Source: Tritonibacter mobilis (GTDB taxonomy: Bacteria > Pseudomonadota > Alphaproteobacteria > Rhodobacterales > Rhodobacteraceae). Taken from it: a stretch of 64,000 nucleotides of DNA. Both the position numbers and the translations under genes were made by a program. The notes beneath the pieces were generated by a model, which saw only the letters and a program-made list of their open reading frames with translations, ran no database searches and was not told where the DNA came from. The DNA lies in assembly GCF_001681715.1 (NCBI RefSeq), contig NZ_LNWY01000018.1, positions 62,001 to 126,000 of the forward strand, in the 5' to 3' direction. Positions 56,120 to 64,000 of the stretch are shown piece by piece; position 1 is the first letter of the stretch; every line of letters begins with the position of its first letter.

Positions 56120-57223
56120 ATGAATATCCATTCTCGTGATGTGAACGATACGCCAGATCGCTCAGACGCCGAAGAGGCGCTGGCTGTGTTGCGCCGTTGG
56201 GCGGATGAGGCGAGCGAGGCGGAAGTGGCGCAGCTGGACCCTGCCATTGCGCGGCTTTTGCCGGGCCGGGAAGTGCAAAACTATCCTGACCTGAAGCGCC
56301 AGTACCCGGAAGAATTTGACGCATCCGAGACCTATCGCGCCACGCTGCCGGATCTGCAAAACGGCCCGTCCAGCCTGATCCGGGGCGCAAAAGAGCAGAT
56401 CCAGCATGTCGGTATTTCCAATTTCCGCCTGCCGATCCGCTTTCATACCCGCGACAACGGCGATCTGACGCTGGAAACCAGTGTGACTGGCACCGTGAGC
56501 CTCGATGCGGAGAAAAAGGGCATCAACATGTCCCGCATCATGCGCAGCTTCTACAAACATGCGGAAAAAGTGTTCTCCTTTGATGTGATGGAAGCGGCGC
56601 TTGAGGATTACCTCAGTGATCTTGAGAGCGGTGATGCGCGGCTTCAGATGCGGTTTTCCTTTCCGGTGAAGGTGGAGAGCCTGCGTTCGGGTCTGTCGGG
56701 CTATCAGTATTACGACGTGGCGCTGGAACTGGTGCAAATGGGCGGGCAACGTCATCGCATCGTGCATCTGGATTACGTTTACTCCTCCACCTGTCCCTGT
56801 TCGCTTGAGCTTTCGGAGCATGCGCGTCAGGCACGCGGGCAGTTGGCGACGCCACATTCGCAGCGCTCCGTTGCGCGGATTTCCGTGCAAATGGAGCAGG
56901 ATAGCGGCTGTCTGTGGTTTGAGGACCTGATCGACCATTGTCGCCGCGCAGTGCCGACCGAGACGCAGGTGATGGTCAAACGCGAGGACGAGCAGGCCTT
57001 TGCGGAGTTGAATGCGGCCAATCCTATCTTTGTGGAGGATGCAGCACGGCTGTTCTGCGAGGCGCTGCAAAGCGACGCGCGCGTCGGCGATTTCCGGGTT
57101 GTGGCGAGCCATCAGGAAAGCCTGCACAGCCATGATGCGGTCTCGGTGCTGACGCAAGGGGTGATGTTCGCCGCACCGAGCCTTGACCCGCAGCTGTTCT
57201 CAACTCTGATCCATCGCGGTTGA
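56120..57223 (+). CDS. folE2: GTP cyclohydrolase FolE2
   Basis: 367 residues. Converts GTP to dihydroneopterin triphosphate, entering folate synthesis (or queuosine). The FolE2 catalytic cysteine region SSTCPCSLELSEHARQARGQ (Cys225/Cys227), EKKGINMSR and the terminal LHSHDAV loop are present. FolE2 is the metal-flexible form that replaces zinc-dependent FolE. In other bacteria it can be regulated by Zur; no Zur box was recognised here. GGAG before the ATG at 56120 sets the start. Confidence 0.95.
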   Translation: MNIHSRDVNDTPDRSDAEEALAVLRRWADEASEAEVAQLDPAIARLLPGREVQNYPDLKRQYPEEFDASETYRATLPDLQNGPSSLIRGAKEQIQHVGISNFRLPIRFHTRDNGDLTLETSVTGTVSLDAEKKGINMSRIMRSFYKHAEKVFSFDVMEAALEDYLSDLESGDARLQMRFSFPVKVESLRSGLSGYQYYDVALELVQMGGQRHRIVHLDYVYSSTCPCSLELSEHARQARGQLATPHSQRSVARISVQMEQDSGCLWFEDLIDHCRRAVPTETQVMVKREDEQAFAELNAANPIFVEDAARLFCEALQSDARVGDFRVVASHQESLHSHDAVSVLTQGVMFAAPSLDPQLFSTLIHRG

Positions 57224-57233
57224 GGCGATCAAT

Positions 57234-57287
57234 GCGAGGGGCGCTGCCCCTCGCGCTCCCCGAGATATTTATAAGAAGATGAAGACA
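57234..57287 (+). repeat. Palindromic repeat, family B copy 2
   Basis: Perfect 9-bp hairpin GCGAGGGGC/GCCCCTCGC with loop GCT (57234-57254), followed by GCTCCCCGAGATATTTATAA and AGAAGATGAAG. The arm and tail match copy 1 at 47941-47990. Elements of this form are common in Rhodobacterales genomes in my experience. Confidence 0.65.
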
Positions 57288-57454
57288 AGGCCCCTTTCAT
57301 CGGAGGTCGGGTGCTGGTTTTTGCCGCATCGCGGCATTTTTCTGCTGTTGCGAAGGAAAATCATGTTAGCCTGAGTCGTGAGGGGGCGCTTGCGTCAGTC
57401 GACAGGGCGCCTTGCCCGTTTATGTGCGACAATCATCGACGCCGAGGAGATCAC

Positions 57455-58081
57455 ATGATCCGGTTTGAAGGTTTCAAAGACATCCCCACAACCCCGCAGG
57501 CTTGGGCAGGTTATGCCTTGGGTCAGCAAATGAAGATGATGCGCGCTGTGTCGGCGCTGGTGGCAGAAGCCCCGCAGCGCCAGTTGCATCTGGCGCAAGC
57601 GCTGCTGAAAGCGCAGCAGGAGTGGATCAGCGGTTTGCCCAGTGGCTCTGTTGTTGCTGAGGCGGTGCCCCCTGCGGCGGCCGCGCCTGCCAAAAAGCCC
57701 GCTCAGCCACGCAAACCTGCAGCGCGCAAGCCCGCCGCCCGAAAGGTGGCGACAAAAGCGATCCCGGTTAAAGCTGCGGCCAAGAAGGCTCCGGTGAAGA
57801 AAGCAACGGCTGAAAAGGCCCCGGCACCCAAAGCGGCGCCACCCGCGCAGGCTGTGGATGCAAAAGCTGCTGCGGAAAAAACTGCAAATCCTACGGAATC
57901 TGTAGCGCGCGCACCGGTTGCCAAACCAGAGCCAGCGGCACCTACACCCGGCGCCGCAGGTCCAGTCGCAGCGCCCAAATCCAGCCAGCCAGCTCCGCGC
58001 AGGCGCGCCCGTGCACCAGCGACGCCGCCTGCAATGCCCGCCAAGGAAGCCGGCAAAGAGGGCACAAAAGACAAGTCGTGA
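57455..58081 (+). CDS. Basic protein with histone-H1-like tail
   Basis: 208 residues. Residues 1-65 (MIRFEGFKDIPTTPQAWAGY, then QQMKMMRAVSALVAEAPQRQ) look like a small helical domain. From about 75 to 208 the protein is a low-complexity Lys/Ala/Pro/Arg tail with many KKPA, KAA and KAP repeats, as in histone H1 or bacterial histone-like Lys-rich proteins. It could bind nucleic acid or act like phasin-type proteins. GAGGAG before the ATG at 57455 supports the start. It is followed after 47 bp by trkH. Confidence 0.65.
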   Translation: MIRFEGFKDIPTTPQAWAGYALGQQMKMMRAVSALVAEAPQRQLHLAQALLKAQQEWISGLPSGSVVAEAVPPAAAAPAKKPAQPRKPAARKPAARKVATKAIPVKAAAKKAPVKKATAEKAPAPKAAPPAQAVDAKAAAEKTANPTESVARAPVAKPEPAAPTPGAAGPVAAPKSSQPAPRRRARAPATPPAMPAKEAGKEGTKDKS

Positions 58082-58128
58082 TCGCTTTGGCTTGACAGTC
58101 TGAGCGGGGGTTGCCAACGCTGCGCCTC

Positions 58129-59577
58129 ATGTTGGATCTGCGCCCCGTCGGATATGTCATCGGCCTGCTTGTCGCCATTTTGGGCGGCACCATGGTCTTT
58201 CCGCTTCTCCTTGACCTCTATGATGGCAAGGGGGAGTGGCCGGTGTTTTTGGAAAGCGCCCTGTTTTGCCTGCTGGTCGGGGGCATTCTGGCCCTGACCT
58301 GCGCCAATGGCGTGGGGCGCGGCCTGTCGATCCGCCAGACCTTTTTGCTGACGACATCTGTTTGGGTGGTGCTGCCCCTATTCGGGGCGTTGCCCCTGAT
58401 GCTGGGCGCGACCGAGCTGAGCTTTACCGATGCGTTCTTTGAGGCGATGTCTGGGCTGACCACAACGGGCTCAACGGTGATTTCGGGCTTGGATGATCTG
58501 CCGCGTGGGCTGTTGTTGTGGCGGGGCATTCTGCAATGGTTGGGTGGTATCGGCATTATTGTGGTGGCCATGGTGTTCCTGCCCGAACTGCGGGTGGGGG
58601 GCATGCAGATCTTCAAGTCTGAAGCTTTTGATACCATGGGAAAAATCCTGCCACGTGCGCAGGAGATCGCCAAGCAGATCTCGGTGATCTATCTGGTTCT
58701 CACCATGGTGTGCGCGCTGGTTTACACCGTCTTGGGCATGGGGCCTTTTGATGCGTTGGTGCATGCGATGACCACCATGTCGACGGGCGGGTTTTCAAAC
58801 TATGATGCCTCTTTCGGGACCTTCTCTGGTCCGGCGGAATATGCGGCCTCGCTCTTTATGATTGCTTCGGCGCTGCCCTATGTGCGCTATGTGCAATTGG
58901 TGAACGGGCAGATGACACCGCTGCTGCATGACAGCCAGATCCGCGCGTTTCTCTGGACCATCTTTGTGCTCGTCGGGGTGACAGCGGGCGTGTTGATCAC
59001 GGTGTTTCCGCACCACCCCGAACAGGCAGTGCGAGAAGCACTGTTCAATATCGTCTCCATCATGTCGGGCACCGGTTTTGCCAGTGTCGACTATATGGGC
59101 TGGGGGCCGTTTTTGATCATGATCTTCTTCTTTGTCGGGCTGATCGGGGGCTGTGCGGGCTCGACAGCCTGTTCGGTGAAGATCTTCCGCTATCAGCTGC
59201 TCTTTGCCTCCATTCGGGTGCAGGTACAGCGGATCCGCTCGCCCAATGGGGTGTTTGTGCCGCGCTATCAGGGCCGTCCTGTGACGCCGGATGTGCTGAG
59301 TTCGGTGATCTCCTTCTTTATGTTCTTTGTCATTACGCTGGGTATTGTGGCCTGGGCATTGGCGCTGACGGGGCTGGATTTCATTACCGCGATTTCGGGT
59401 GCCGCAACCGCAGTGGCCAATATCGGCCCCGGTCTGGGCGATATCATAGGACCTGCGGGCAACTTTGCGCCGCTGAATGATACCGCCAAGTGGATTCTGG
59501 CGATTGCCATGCTGATCGGGCGGCTGGAACTGATGGCGGTCTATGCCATCCTGACGGTTCGTTTCTGGCGCAGCTAA
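58129..59577 (+). CDS. trkH: TrkH-type potassium transporter
   Basis: 482 residues with four pore repeats: GLTTTGSTV, STGGFSN, MSGTGFASVD and VANIGPGLG act as the selectivity-filter regions. Membrane helices span the length. The family works with TrkA, which is not in the window. The ATG at 58129 gives the E. coli-like length (483); a TTG at 58111 with a nearby G-run is the alternative. Confidence 0.94.
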   Translation: MLDLRPVGYVIGLLVAILGGTMVFPLLLDLYDGKGEWPVFLESALFCLLVGGILALTCANGVGRGLSIRQTFLLTTSVWVVLPLFGALPLMLGATELSFTDAFFEAMSGLTTTGSTVISGLDDLPRGLLLWRGILQWLGGIGIIVVAMVFLPELRVGGMQIFKSEAFDTMGKILPRAQEIAKQISVIYLVLTMVCALVYTVLGMGPFDALVHAMTTMSTGGFSNYDASFGTFSGPAEYAASLFMIASALPYVRYVQLVNGQMTPLLHDSQIRAFLWTIFVLVGVTAGVLITVFPHHPEQAVREALFNIVSIMSGTGFASVDYMGWGPFLIMIFFFVGLIGGCAGSTACSVKIFRYQLLFASIRVQVQRIRSPNGVFVPRYQGRPVTPDVLSSVISFFMFFVITLGIVAWALALTGLDFITAISGAATAVANIGPGLGDIIGPAGNFAPLNDTAKWILAIAMLIGRLELMAVYAILTVRFWRS

Positions 59578-59712
59578 GCCTATCTGGGGCTGAAGGTTGC
59601 GCAAAACGCCCTTGGCCTTGAAATAAAGGGCTGGGCCATCTTGCTCTTGCGCGGTCGCTCGCCTAAGAACGCGCGAACCTTTAACCCCGCAAGCGGAGGG
59701 AAACCACACCTC

Positions 59713-60951
59713 ATGCCCCTACTTGTGATGAAATTCGGCGGCACATCCGTCGCCAATCTGGATCGCATTCGCCGCGCCGCCAAACGTGTTGGCGTCGAAG
59801 TTGCCAAGGGCTATGACGTGATCGTCATCGTCTCCGCCATGTCTGGCAAGACCAATGAGCTGGTCGGCTGGGTGGGCGAGACCTCGCCGCTTTATGATGC
59901 GCGTGAATATGATGCGGTTGTGTCCTCTGGTGAGAACGTGACCGCCGGGCTGATGGCGCTGACGCTTCAGGAAATGGACGTGCCCGCGCGCAGCTGGCAG
60001 GGCTGGCAAGTGCCGCTCAAGACCAACTCCGCCCATAGTCAGGCCCGGATCGAGGACATCGGCACTGACAATATCAACGCCAAGTTCGGCGAGGGTATGA
60101 AGGTGGCCGTGGTTGCAGGTTTTCAGGGGGTTTCGCCTGAGGGTCGCATCACCACATTGGGGCGCGGCGGGTCTGATACTACGGCGGTTGCCTTTGCGGC
60201 GGCCTTTGGGGCCGAGCGCTGCGACATCTATACCGATGTGGACGGCGTCTACACCACCGATCCGCGCATCTGTGAAAAGGCGCGCAAGCTCGACAAGATC
60301 GCCTTTGAGGAAATGCTGGAACTGGCATCCTTGGGTGCAAAAGTGCTGCAAACCCGCTCTGTGGAACTGGCCATGCGCTACAAGGTCAAACTGCGCGTGC
60401 TCTCCAGCTTTGAAGAACAATCCGACGAGGCCGGCACACTGGTCTGCGACGAGGAGGAAATCATGGAATCCAATGTTGTTAACGGCGTTGCCTACTCTCG
60501 TGATGAGGCCAAGCTGACCTGTCTCTCGGTCGCGGACCGTCCCGGCATTGCGGCGACCATCTTTGGCTGCCTCTCTGATGCGGGCGTGAACGTCGATATG
60601 ATCGTGCAGAACATCTCTGAAGATGGCCGCACTGATATGACCTTCTCTTGCCCCACAGATCAGGTTCAGCGCGCCGAGGTTGCGCTCAGCGCCTACAAGG
60701 AAAAGGGCGAGCTGAATTACGGTGAGCTGGTGGCGGATACCGGCGTGGCCAAGATTTCCGTCGTTGGGATCGGCATGCGGTCGCAGTCCGGCGTTGCCGC
60801 GAAGATGTTCAAGGTGCTGTCGGATGAGGGCATCAATATCAAGGTGATCACCACCTCCGAGATCAAGATCTCTGTGCTGGTGGATCGCAAGTATATGGAG
60901 CTCGCGGTGCAGGCGCTGCACGACGCATTCGAGCTCGACAAGGCAAGCTGA
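59713..60951 (+). CDS. lysC: Aspartate kinase
   Basis: 412 residues. Phosphorylates aspartate for lysine, threonine and methionine synthesis. KFGGTSVAN starts the kinase domain, with VVIVSAMSGKTNEL-like and GRGGSDTTA motifs. Two C-terminal ACT domains (about 265-410) bind allosteric amino acids. The ATG at 59713 is the family start; GGAGGG lies 12 bases upstream. It is followed by ptsP after a strong terminator, a common alphaproteobacterial order. Confidence 0.97.
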   Translation: MPLLVMKFGGTSVANLDRIRRAAKRVGVEVAKGYDVIVIVSAMSGKTNELVGWVGETSPLYDAREYDAVVSSGENVTAGLMALTLQEMDVPARSWQGWQVPLKTNSAHSQARIEDIGTDNINAKFGEGMKVAVVAGFQGVSPEGRITTLGRGGSDTTAVAFAAAFGAERCDIYTDVDGVYTTDPRICEKARKLDKIAFEEMLELASLGAKVLQTRSVELAMRYKVKLRVLSSFEEQSDEAGTLVCDEEEIMESNVVNGVAYSRDEAKLTCLSVADRPGIAATIFGCLSDAGVNVDMIVQNISEDGRTDMTFSCPTDQVQRAEVALSAYKEKGELNYGELVADTGVAKISVVGIGMRSQSGVAAKMFKVLSDEGINIKVITTSEIKISVLVDRKYMELAVQALHDAFELDKAS

Positions 60952-61298
60952 TATGCGTTGCCGCTGATCTTTTTGCGCGCCGGGGGCTCCTCCGGCGCGT
61001 TTTTGTTTAAACAGTCTAATTCATTGAGTTCATTGTCTCTATTTGCTGCGCTGCAGCTAGAGAGGCCGCGGCGTTTGAGAGATGCAAATACGACGGGCAC
61101 CAGCTCTGCACGCAGCGGTATTTGCTGCAAAACCTCTTGCCAGCGCCCCGGCCAGCCGACACATTGCCTGTGACCCCGCGTGTGGTGTGAAGAGAGTTGA
61201 TGCGCATAAGCGTCATCTGCTATTCAGAACGCCGGACTCGGACGGGTGGGTAACAGGGCATCCGTGGCGTCAAATGAATAACCCGAGAAAGGGCCAAC
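60952..61298. other. 347-bp leader region between lysC and ptsP
   Basis: Holds the lysC terminator and then no gene. A direct repeat TTCATTG (61019 and 61028 area) and a spaced dyad GCAAATAC (61084-61091) / GTATTTGC (61118-61125) lie in the ptsP leader. Their function is unknown. Confidence 0.45.
60976..61004 (+). terminator. Terminator after lysC
   Basis: 8-bp stem CGCGCCGG/CCGGCGCG, 8-nt loop, then TTTTTGTTT. Confidence 0.9.
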
Positions 61299-63539
61299 AT
61301 GGTTGAGAACACGGAATCCGAAAGCAGAAAGCTTCTGGGTCGTCTGCGCGAGGCCATGGCAGGAGATGATGCAGGGCAGGCCCGCCTTGATAAGATCACT
61401 CAGCTGATTGCCGACAGCATGGGCACCGAAGTGTGCTCCATCTATCTGTTTCGCGACGAAGAAACACTGGAACTTTGCGCCACTGAAGGTCTGAACCGCG
61501 AATCCGTTCACCAGACCCGTATGCGTGTGGGCGAGGGGCTGGTGGGGCGCGTGGCGCGCACCGGCAAGGTCATCAACACCCCCGACGCCCCCAGCGCGCG
61601 CGGCTTTCGCTATATGCCAGAGACCGGAGAGGAGCGGTTTTCCTCCTTCCTTGGTATCCCGGTCCAGCGTCTGGGCGAGATGATGGGCGTTCTGGTGGTG
61701 CAGTCCAAGGAGAGCCGGGAATATTCCGCAGATGCGGTCTACGCGCTTGAGGTGGTGGCCATGGTCATTGCCGAGATGACCGAACTTGGCGCGTTTGTGG
61801 GCGAGGGCTCGGCGATGTCGCCGCTGCACCAGCAGTCGGTACTATTGAAGGGGATTACCGCGCAGGAAGGGGCGGCTGAGGGTAACATCTGGCTGCATGA
61901 ACCCCGCGTGGTGGTCACCAACCCGATTGCCGATGATCCCCACCGCGAGCTGGAGCGCCTGCAAGAGGCGGTGGATGAGCTGCGTGTGGGCGTCGACAAG
62001 ATGCTACAGGTGTCCTCCAGCGGAGATAAGGAGCAGGCGCAGGTTCTTGAAACCTATCGGATGTTTGCCAACTCCAAGGGCTGGATGCGGCGCATGGAAG
62101 AAGACATTGCGCGTGGCCTCAGCGCCGAGGCTGCGGTGGAAAAAGAGCAATCCCTCGCCCGTGGCCGTATGGCGCAGGTACAGGACGCCTATTTGCGCGA
62201 ACGCCTGAGCGATCTGGATGATCTCTCGAACCGCTTGCTGCGCATTCTGACAGGTCAGGGCAAGGACACTGGCGCTGAGTTGCCGGAAAACCCCATTCTG
62301 GTGGCCCGCAATATCGGCCCGGCGGAATTGCTGGAATATGGCCGCAAGCTCAAGGGGATCGTCCTTGAGGAAGGTTCCGTTGGCTCTCATGCGGCGATTG
62401 TGGCACGGGCGCTGGCGATTCCGCTGGTGGTGCGCGCGGCGCGCATCACGACAGAGGGTCTGAACGGTGATCATGTGCTGGTCGATGGGGACAATGGCGT
62501 GGTGCATTTGCGCCCCGATGATCCCGTCGTCAGCGCCTTTCGTGACAAGATCGCCATGCAGGCACAAGCGCAGGAGCGCTATACCTCCATACGTGAGAAG
62601 CCTGCCATAACCACCGACAGGCAAAGGATTAACCTGCTGATGAACGCAGGTCTGATGGCCGATTTGCCGTCGCTGAATAACTCTGGCGCCGAAGGCGTGG
62701 GCCTGTTTCGCACCGAGCTGCAATTCCTCGTACGCAACCAGATGCCGAAACGCTCGGAACTGGTGAGCCTCTATCAGCGCGTTCTTGAGGCCGCGGGCGG
62801 TAAGCGGGTGATCTTCCGCACGCTCGATATCGGCTCTGATAAAGTTCTGCCCTACATGAAGCCCACCGATGAGCCGAACCCGGCACTCGGCTGGCGCGCG
62901 ATCCGGGTGGGGCTGGATAAACCTGGTGTGATGCGGATGCAGCTGCAGGCGTTGATCCGGGCGGCGAATGGCGGGCCTTTGACGGTCATGTTCCCATTTG
63001 TGGCGCAGTTTGAGGAATACCGCCTTGCGCGCGAAGAGGTGGCCAAGACCATCGAACGGGAACGTCGGTTGGGCCATGTTCTGCCTTCTTCGCTGGAAAT
63101 TGGCGCGATGCTGGAAACGCCCTCGCTTGGCTTTGCACCGCTCAAGTTCTTTGAAGAGGTGGATTTTCTGTCAATCGGGGGCAACGATCTTAAGCAGTTC
63201 TTCTTTGCGGCGGACCGTGAAAACGAGCGCGTGCGCAAACGCTACGATACGCTGAATGTGAGCTTCCTGAGCTTTATTGAGCGCATCGTGGAGCGCTGCG
63301 ATATCTCCGGCACCCCGCTCAGTTTCTGCGGCGAGGATGCGGGGCGCCCGATTGAAGCGGTGTGTCTTGCAGCCATGGGCATCCGTACCTTGTCGATGCG
63401 CCCGGCCTCCATCGGTCCGGTTAAATCGCTGCTGATGCGGGTGGATCTGGGCGAGCTGCGCAAGATCATCTCTGATGCACGCCATCGTGGTGATCAGACG
63501 GTGCGGCCGGCGGTCATGCAGTACCTGCGCGAACTCTGA
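61299..63539 (+). CDS. ptsP: Phosphoenolpyruvate-protein phosphotransferase, nitrogen type (EI-Ntr)
   Basis: 746 residues. First kinase of the nitrogen-related PTS, passing phosphate from PEP to NPr and on to EIIA-Ntr. An N-terminal GAF domain (about 15-165) is followed by the EI domains; His364 in EEGSVGSHAAIVARA is the phosphorylated histidine, and the PEP-binding C terminus has GAEGVGLFRTELQFL, RTLDIGSDKVLPY and SIGGNDLKQF. No ptsN or HPr gene is visible. Ribosome site is weak (GAGAAAGGG). Confidence 0.97.
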   Translation: MVENTESESRKLLGRLREAMAGDDAGQARLDKITQLIADSMGTEVCSIYLFRDEETLELCATEGLNRESVHQTRMRVGEGLVGRVARTGKVINTPDAPSARGFRYMPETGEERFSSFLGIPVQRLGEMMGVLVVQSKESREYSADAVYALEVVAMVIAEMTELGAFVGEGSAMSPLHQQSVLLKGITAQEGAAEGNIWLHEPRVVVTNPIADDPHRELERLQEAVDELRVGVDKMLQVSSSGDKEQAQVLETYRMFANSKGWMRRMEEDIARGLSAEAAVEKEQSLARGRMAQVQDAYLRERLSDLDDLSNRLLRILTGQGKDTGAELPENPILVARNIGPAELLEYGRKLKGIVLEEGSVGSHAAIVARALAIPLVVRAARITTEGLNGDHVLVDGDNGVVHLRPDDPVVSAFRDKIAMQAQAQERYTSIREKPAITTDRQRINLLMNAGLMADLPSLNNSGAEGVGLFRTELQFLVRNQMPKRSELVSLYQRVLEAAGGKRVIFRTLDIGSDKVLPYMKPTDEPNPALGWRAIRVGLDKPGVMRMQLQALIRAANGGPLTVMFPFVAQFEEYRLAREEVAKTIERERRLGHVLPSSLEIGAMLETPSLGFAPLKFFEEVDFLSIGGNDLKQFFFAADRENERVRKRYDTLNVSFLSFIERIVERCDISGTPLSFCGEDAGRPIEAVCLAAMGIRTLSMRPASIGPVKSLLMRVDLGELRKIISDARHRGDQTVRPAVMQYLREL

Positions 63540-63560
63540 GCTTGCATGACGTCTGATCCT

Positions 63561-63587
63561 GCGGTCGCCTTCAACGAGGGCGGCCGC
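63561..63587 (+). terminator. Hairpin after ptsP
   Basis: GCGGTCGCC/GGCGGCCGC stem with one mismatch and a 9-nt loop, 21 bp past the stop; no T-run. Confidence 0.4.
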
Positions 63588-63883
63588 GCTGCATTTTACG
63601 CTGCGAATTCATTCGCTGAAGCGTGAAAATGGTTTTCCTATTCGGACATTATCTAGGCCACGCGCCCCAGCATCGTTAAATTAGTTTCAAATTTTAGATA
63701 AATTTGATCTTTTAGCCAGAGCCAAAAGTTCCTCGGATCTGGCGTGTTTTCTGCGTCAAGCTACCTGCTGGCCACGTGCCCCTCCGTACCAACAAGAGAC
63801 GGTCGCGATGGCGAAGTGACGAAAGCTGTTCTCCACAGCGAATGATCGGCGTAACCATCTGCCGAAATAGCGAAAACGCGAGG

Positions 63884-63892
63884 TTATCCACA
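63884..63892 (+). promoter_or_regulatory. Perfect DnaA box
   Basis: TTATCCACA, the high-affinity DnaA consensus. One exact 9-mer is expected by chance about once per 130 kb, so alone it is only suggestive. Confidence 0.45.
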
Positions 63893-64000
63893 TCACATCA
63901 GTCCGTTTTCTACAGACCAAAGACCTATCTTTGACGATCATAAATGAGCGATTTCGTCAAAATGACAGGGGCGCCGTAAATGTGGCGAAATCACCGGCGA

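Larger units (their letters stand above)
63540..64000. other. 461-bp gene-free right edge, partly AT-rich, with DnaA-box-like sites
   Basis: No credible gene. Around 63675-63715 the sequence is very AT-rich. A near-CtrA box TTAA-N7-TCAA occurs at 63676-63690, a perfect DnaA box TTATCCACA at 63884-63892, a one-mismatch site TTCTCCACA at 63829-63837 and a two-mismatch inverse site near 63981. It could be the promoter region of a gene beyond the edge or an origin-like region. Confidence 0.4.

Noticed and set aside
63756-63941. 61-codon minus-strand frame at the right edge
   Set aside because: No ribosome site, no domain, odd composition; lies in the origin-like gap.

Overview
The window reads as a chromosomal segment of a marine-type alphaproteobacterium, most likely order Rhodobacterales (Roseobacter group). 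This rests on high GC, gene families typical of that order (the efp-linked DUF6280 protein, a PopZ-like protein, DUF2842 after purA, single-chain sdaA, a SAM-II riboswitch before metZ, lysC followed by ptsP, hflKC with a Do-like protease) and the absence of plasmid, phage or transposase genes. No species can be named. I found no rRNA, tRNA, CRISPR or insertion sequence. The genes are mostly housekeeping, densely packed on both strands and often translationally coupled.

1-9.6 kb: tail of an upstream gene, a PopZ-like coiled protein, cobQ (cobyric acid synthase), DUF6280, efp, a secreted protein, a YgfZ-type folate protein, an MsbA-like ABC exporter and a class V aminotransferase. 9.6-19.1 kb: small membrane protein, histidinol-phosphate-type aminotransferase, crotonase plus fatty acid hydroxylase-like pair, globin-coupled chemoreceptor, class I aldolase, pyrG and secG. 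19.2-21 kb: compact cobalt-type nitrile hydratase operon (alpha, beta, accessory protein, joined by 4-bp overlaps). 21-31 kb: purA-DUF2842, a 770-residue acidic protein with three basic islands, thiamine pyrophosphokinase, an EamA transporter, a hydrolase/TetR divergon with two operators, and a GST-sdaA pair.

31-41 kb: rpiA and gor separated by three accessory genes, then hflK-hflC, an isolated AT-rich gene and a Do-like periplasmic protease. 41-54 kb: small lipoproteins, a Crp/Fnr regulator, an adrenodoxin-type ferredoxin coupled to an FG-GAP protein, purD-GNAT, xseA, lysoplasmalogenase-like, ftsY, mgtC, EamA, yciB and a hydrolase. 54-64 kb: lipoprotein, SAM-II riboswitch plus terminator plus metZ, folE2, a histone-H1-like basic protein, trkH, lysC, ptsP, and a 460-bp gene-free AT-rich end with a perfect DnaA box.

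The main structure not explained by genes is a family of mosaic palindromic repeats (five copies, four of them in tail-to-tail gene gaps) and a second smaller repeat family (two copies). Other points of interest are the acidic protein with repeated basic motifs, the metZ leader, paired TetR operators, a perfect inverted repeat between DUF6280 and efp, and the DnaA-box region at the right edge. I did not find a clearly new multi-gene defence or metabolic system.
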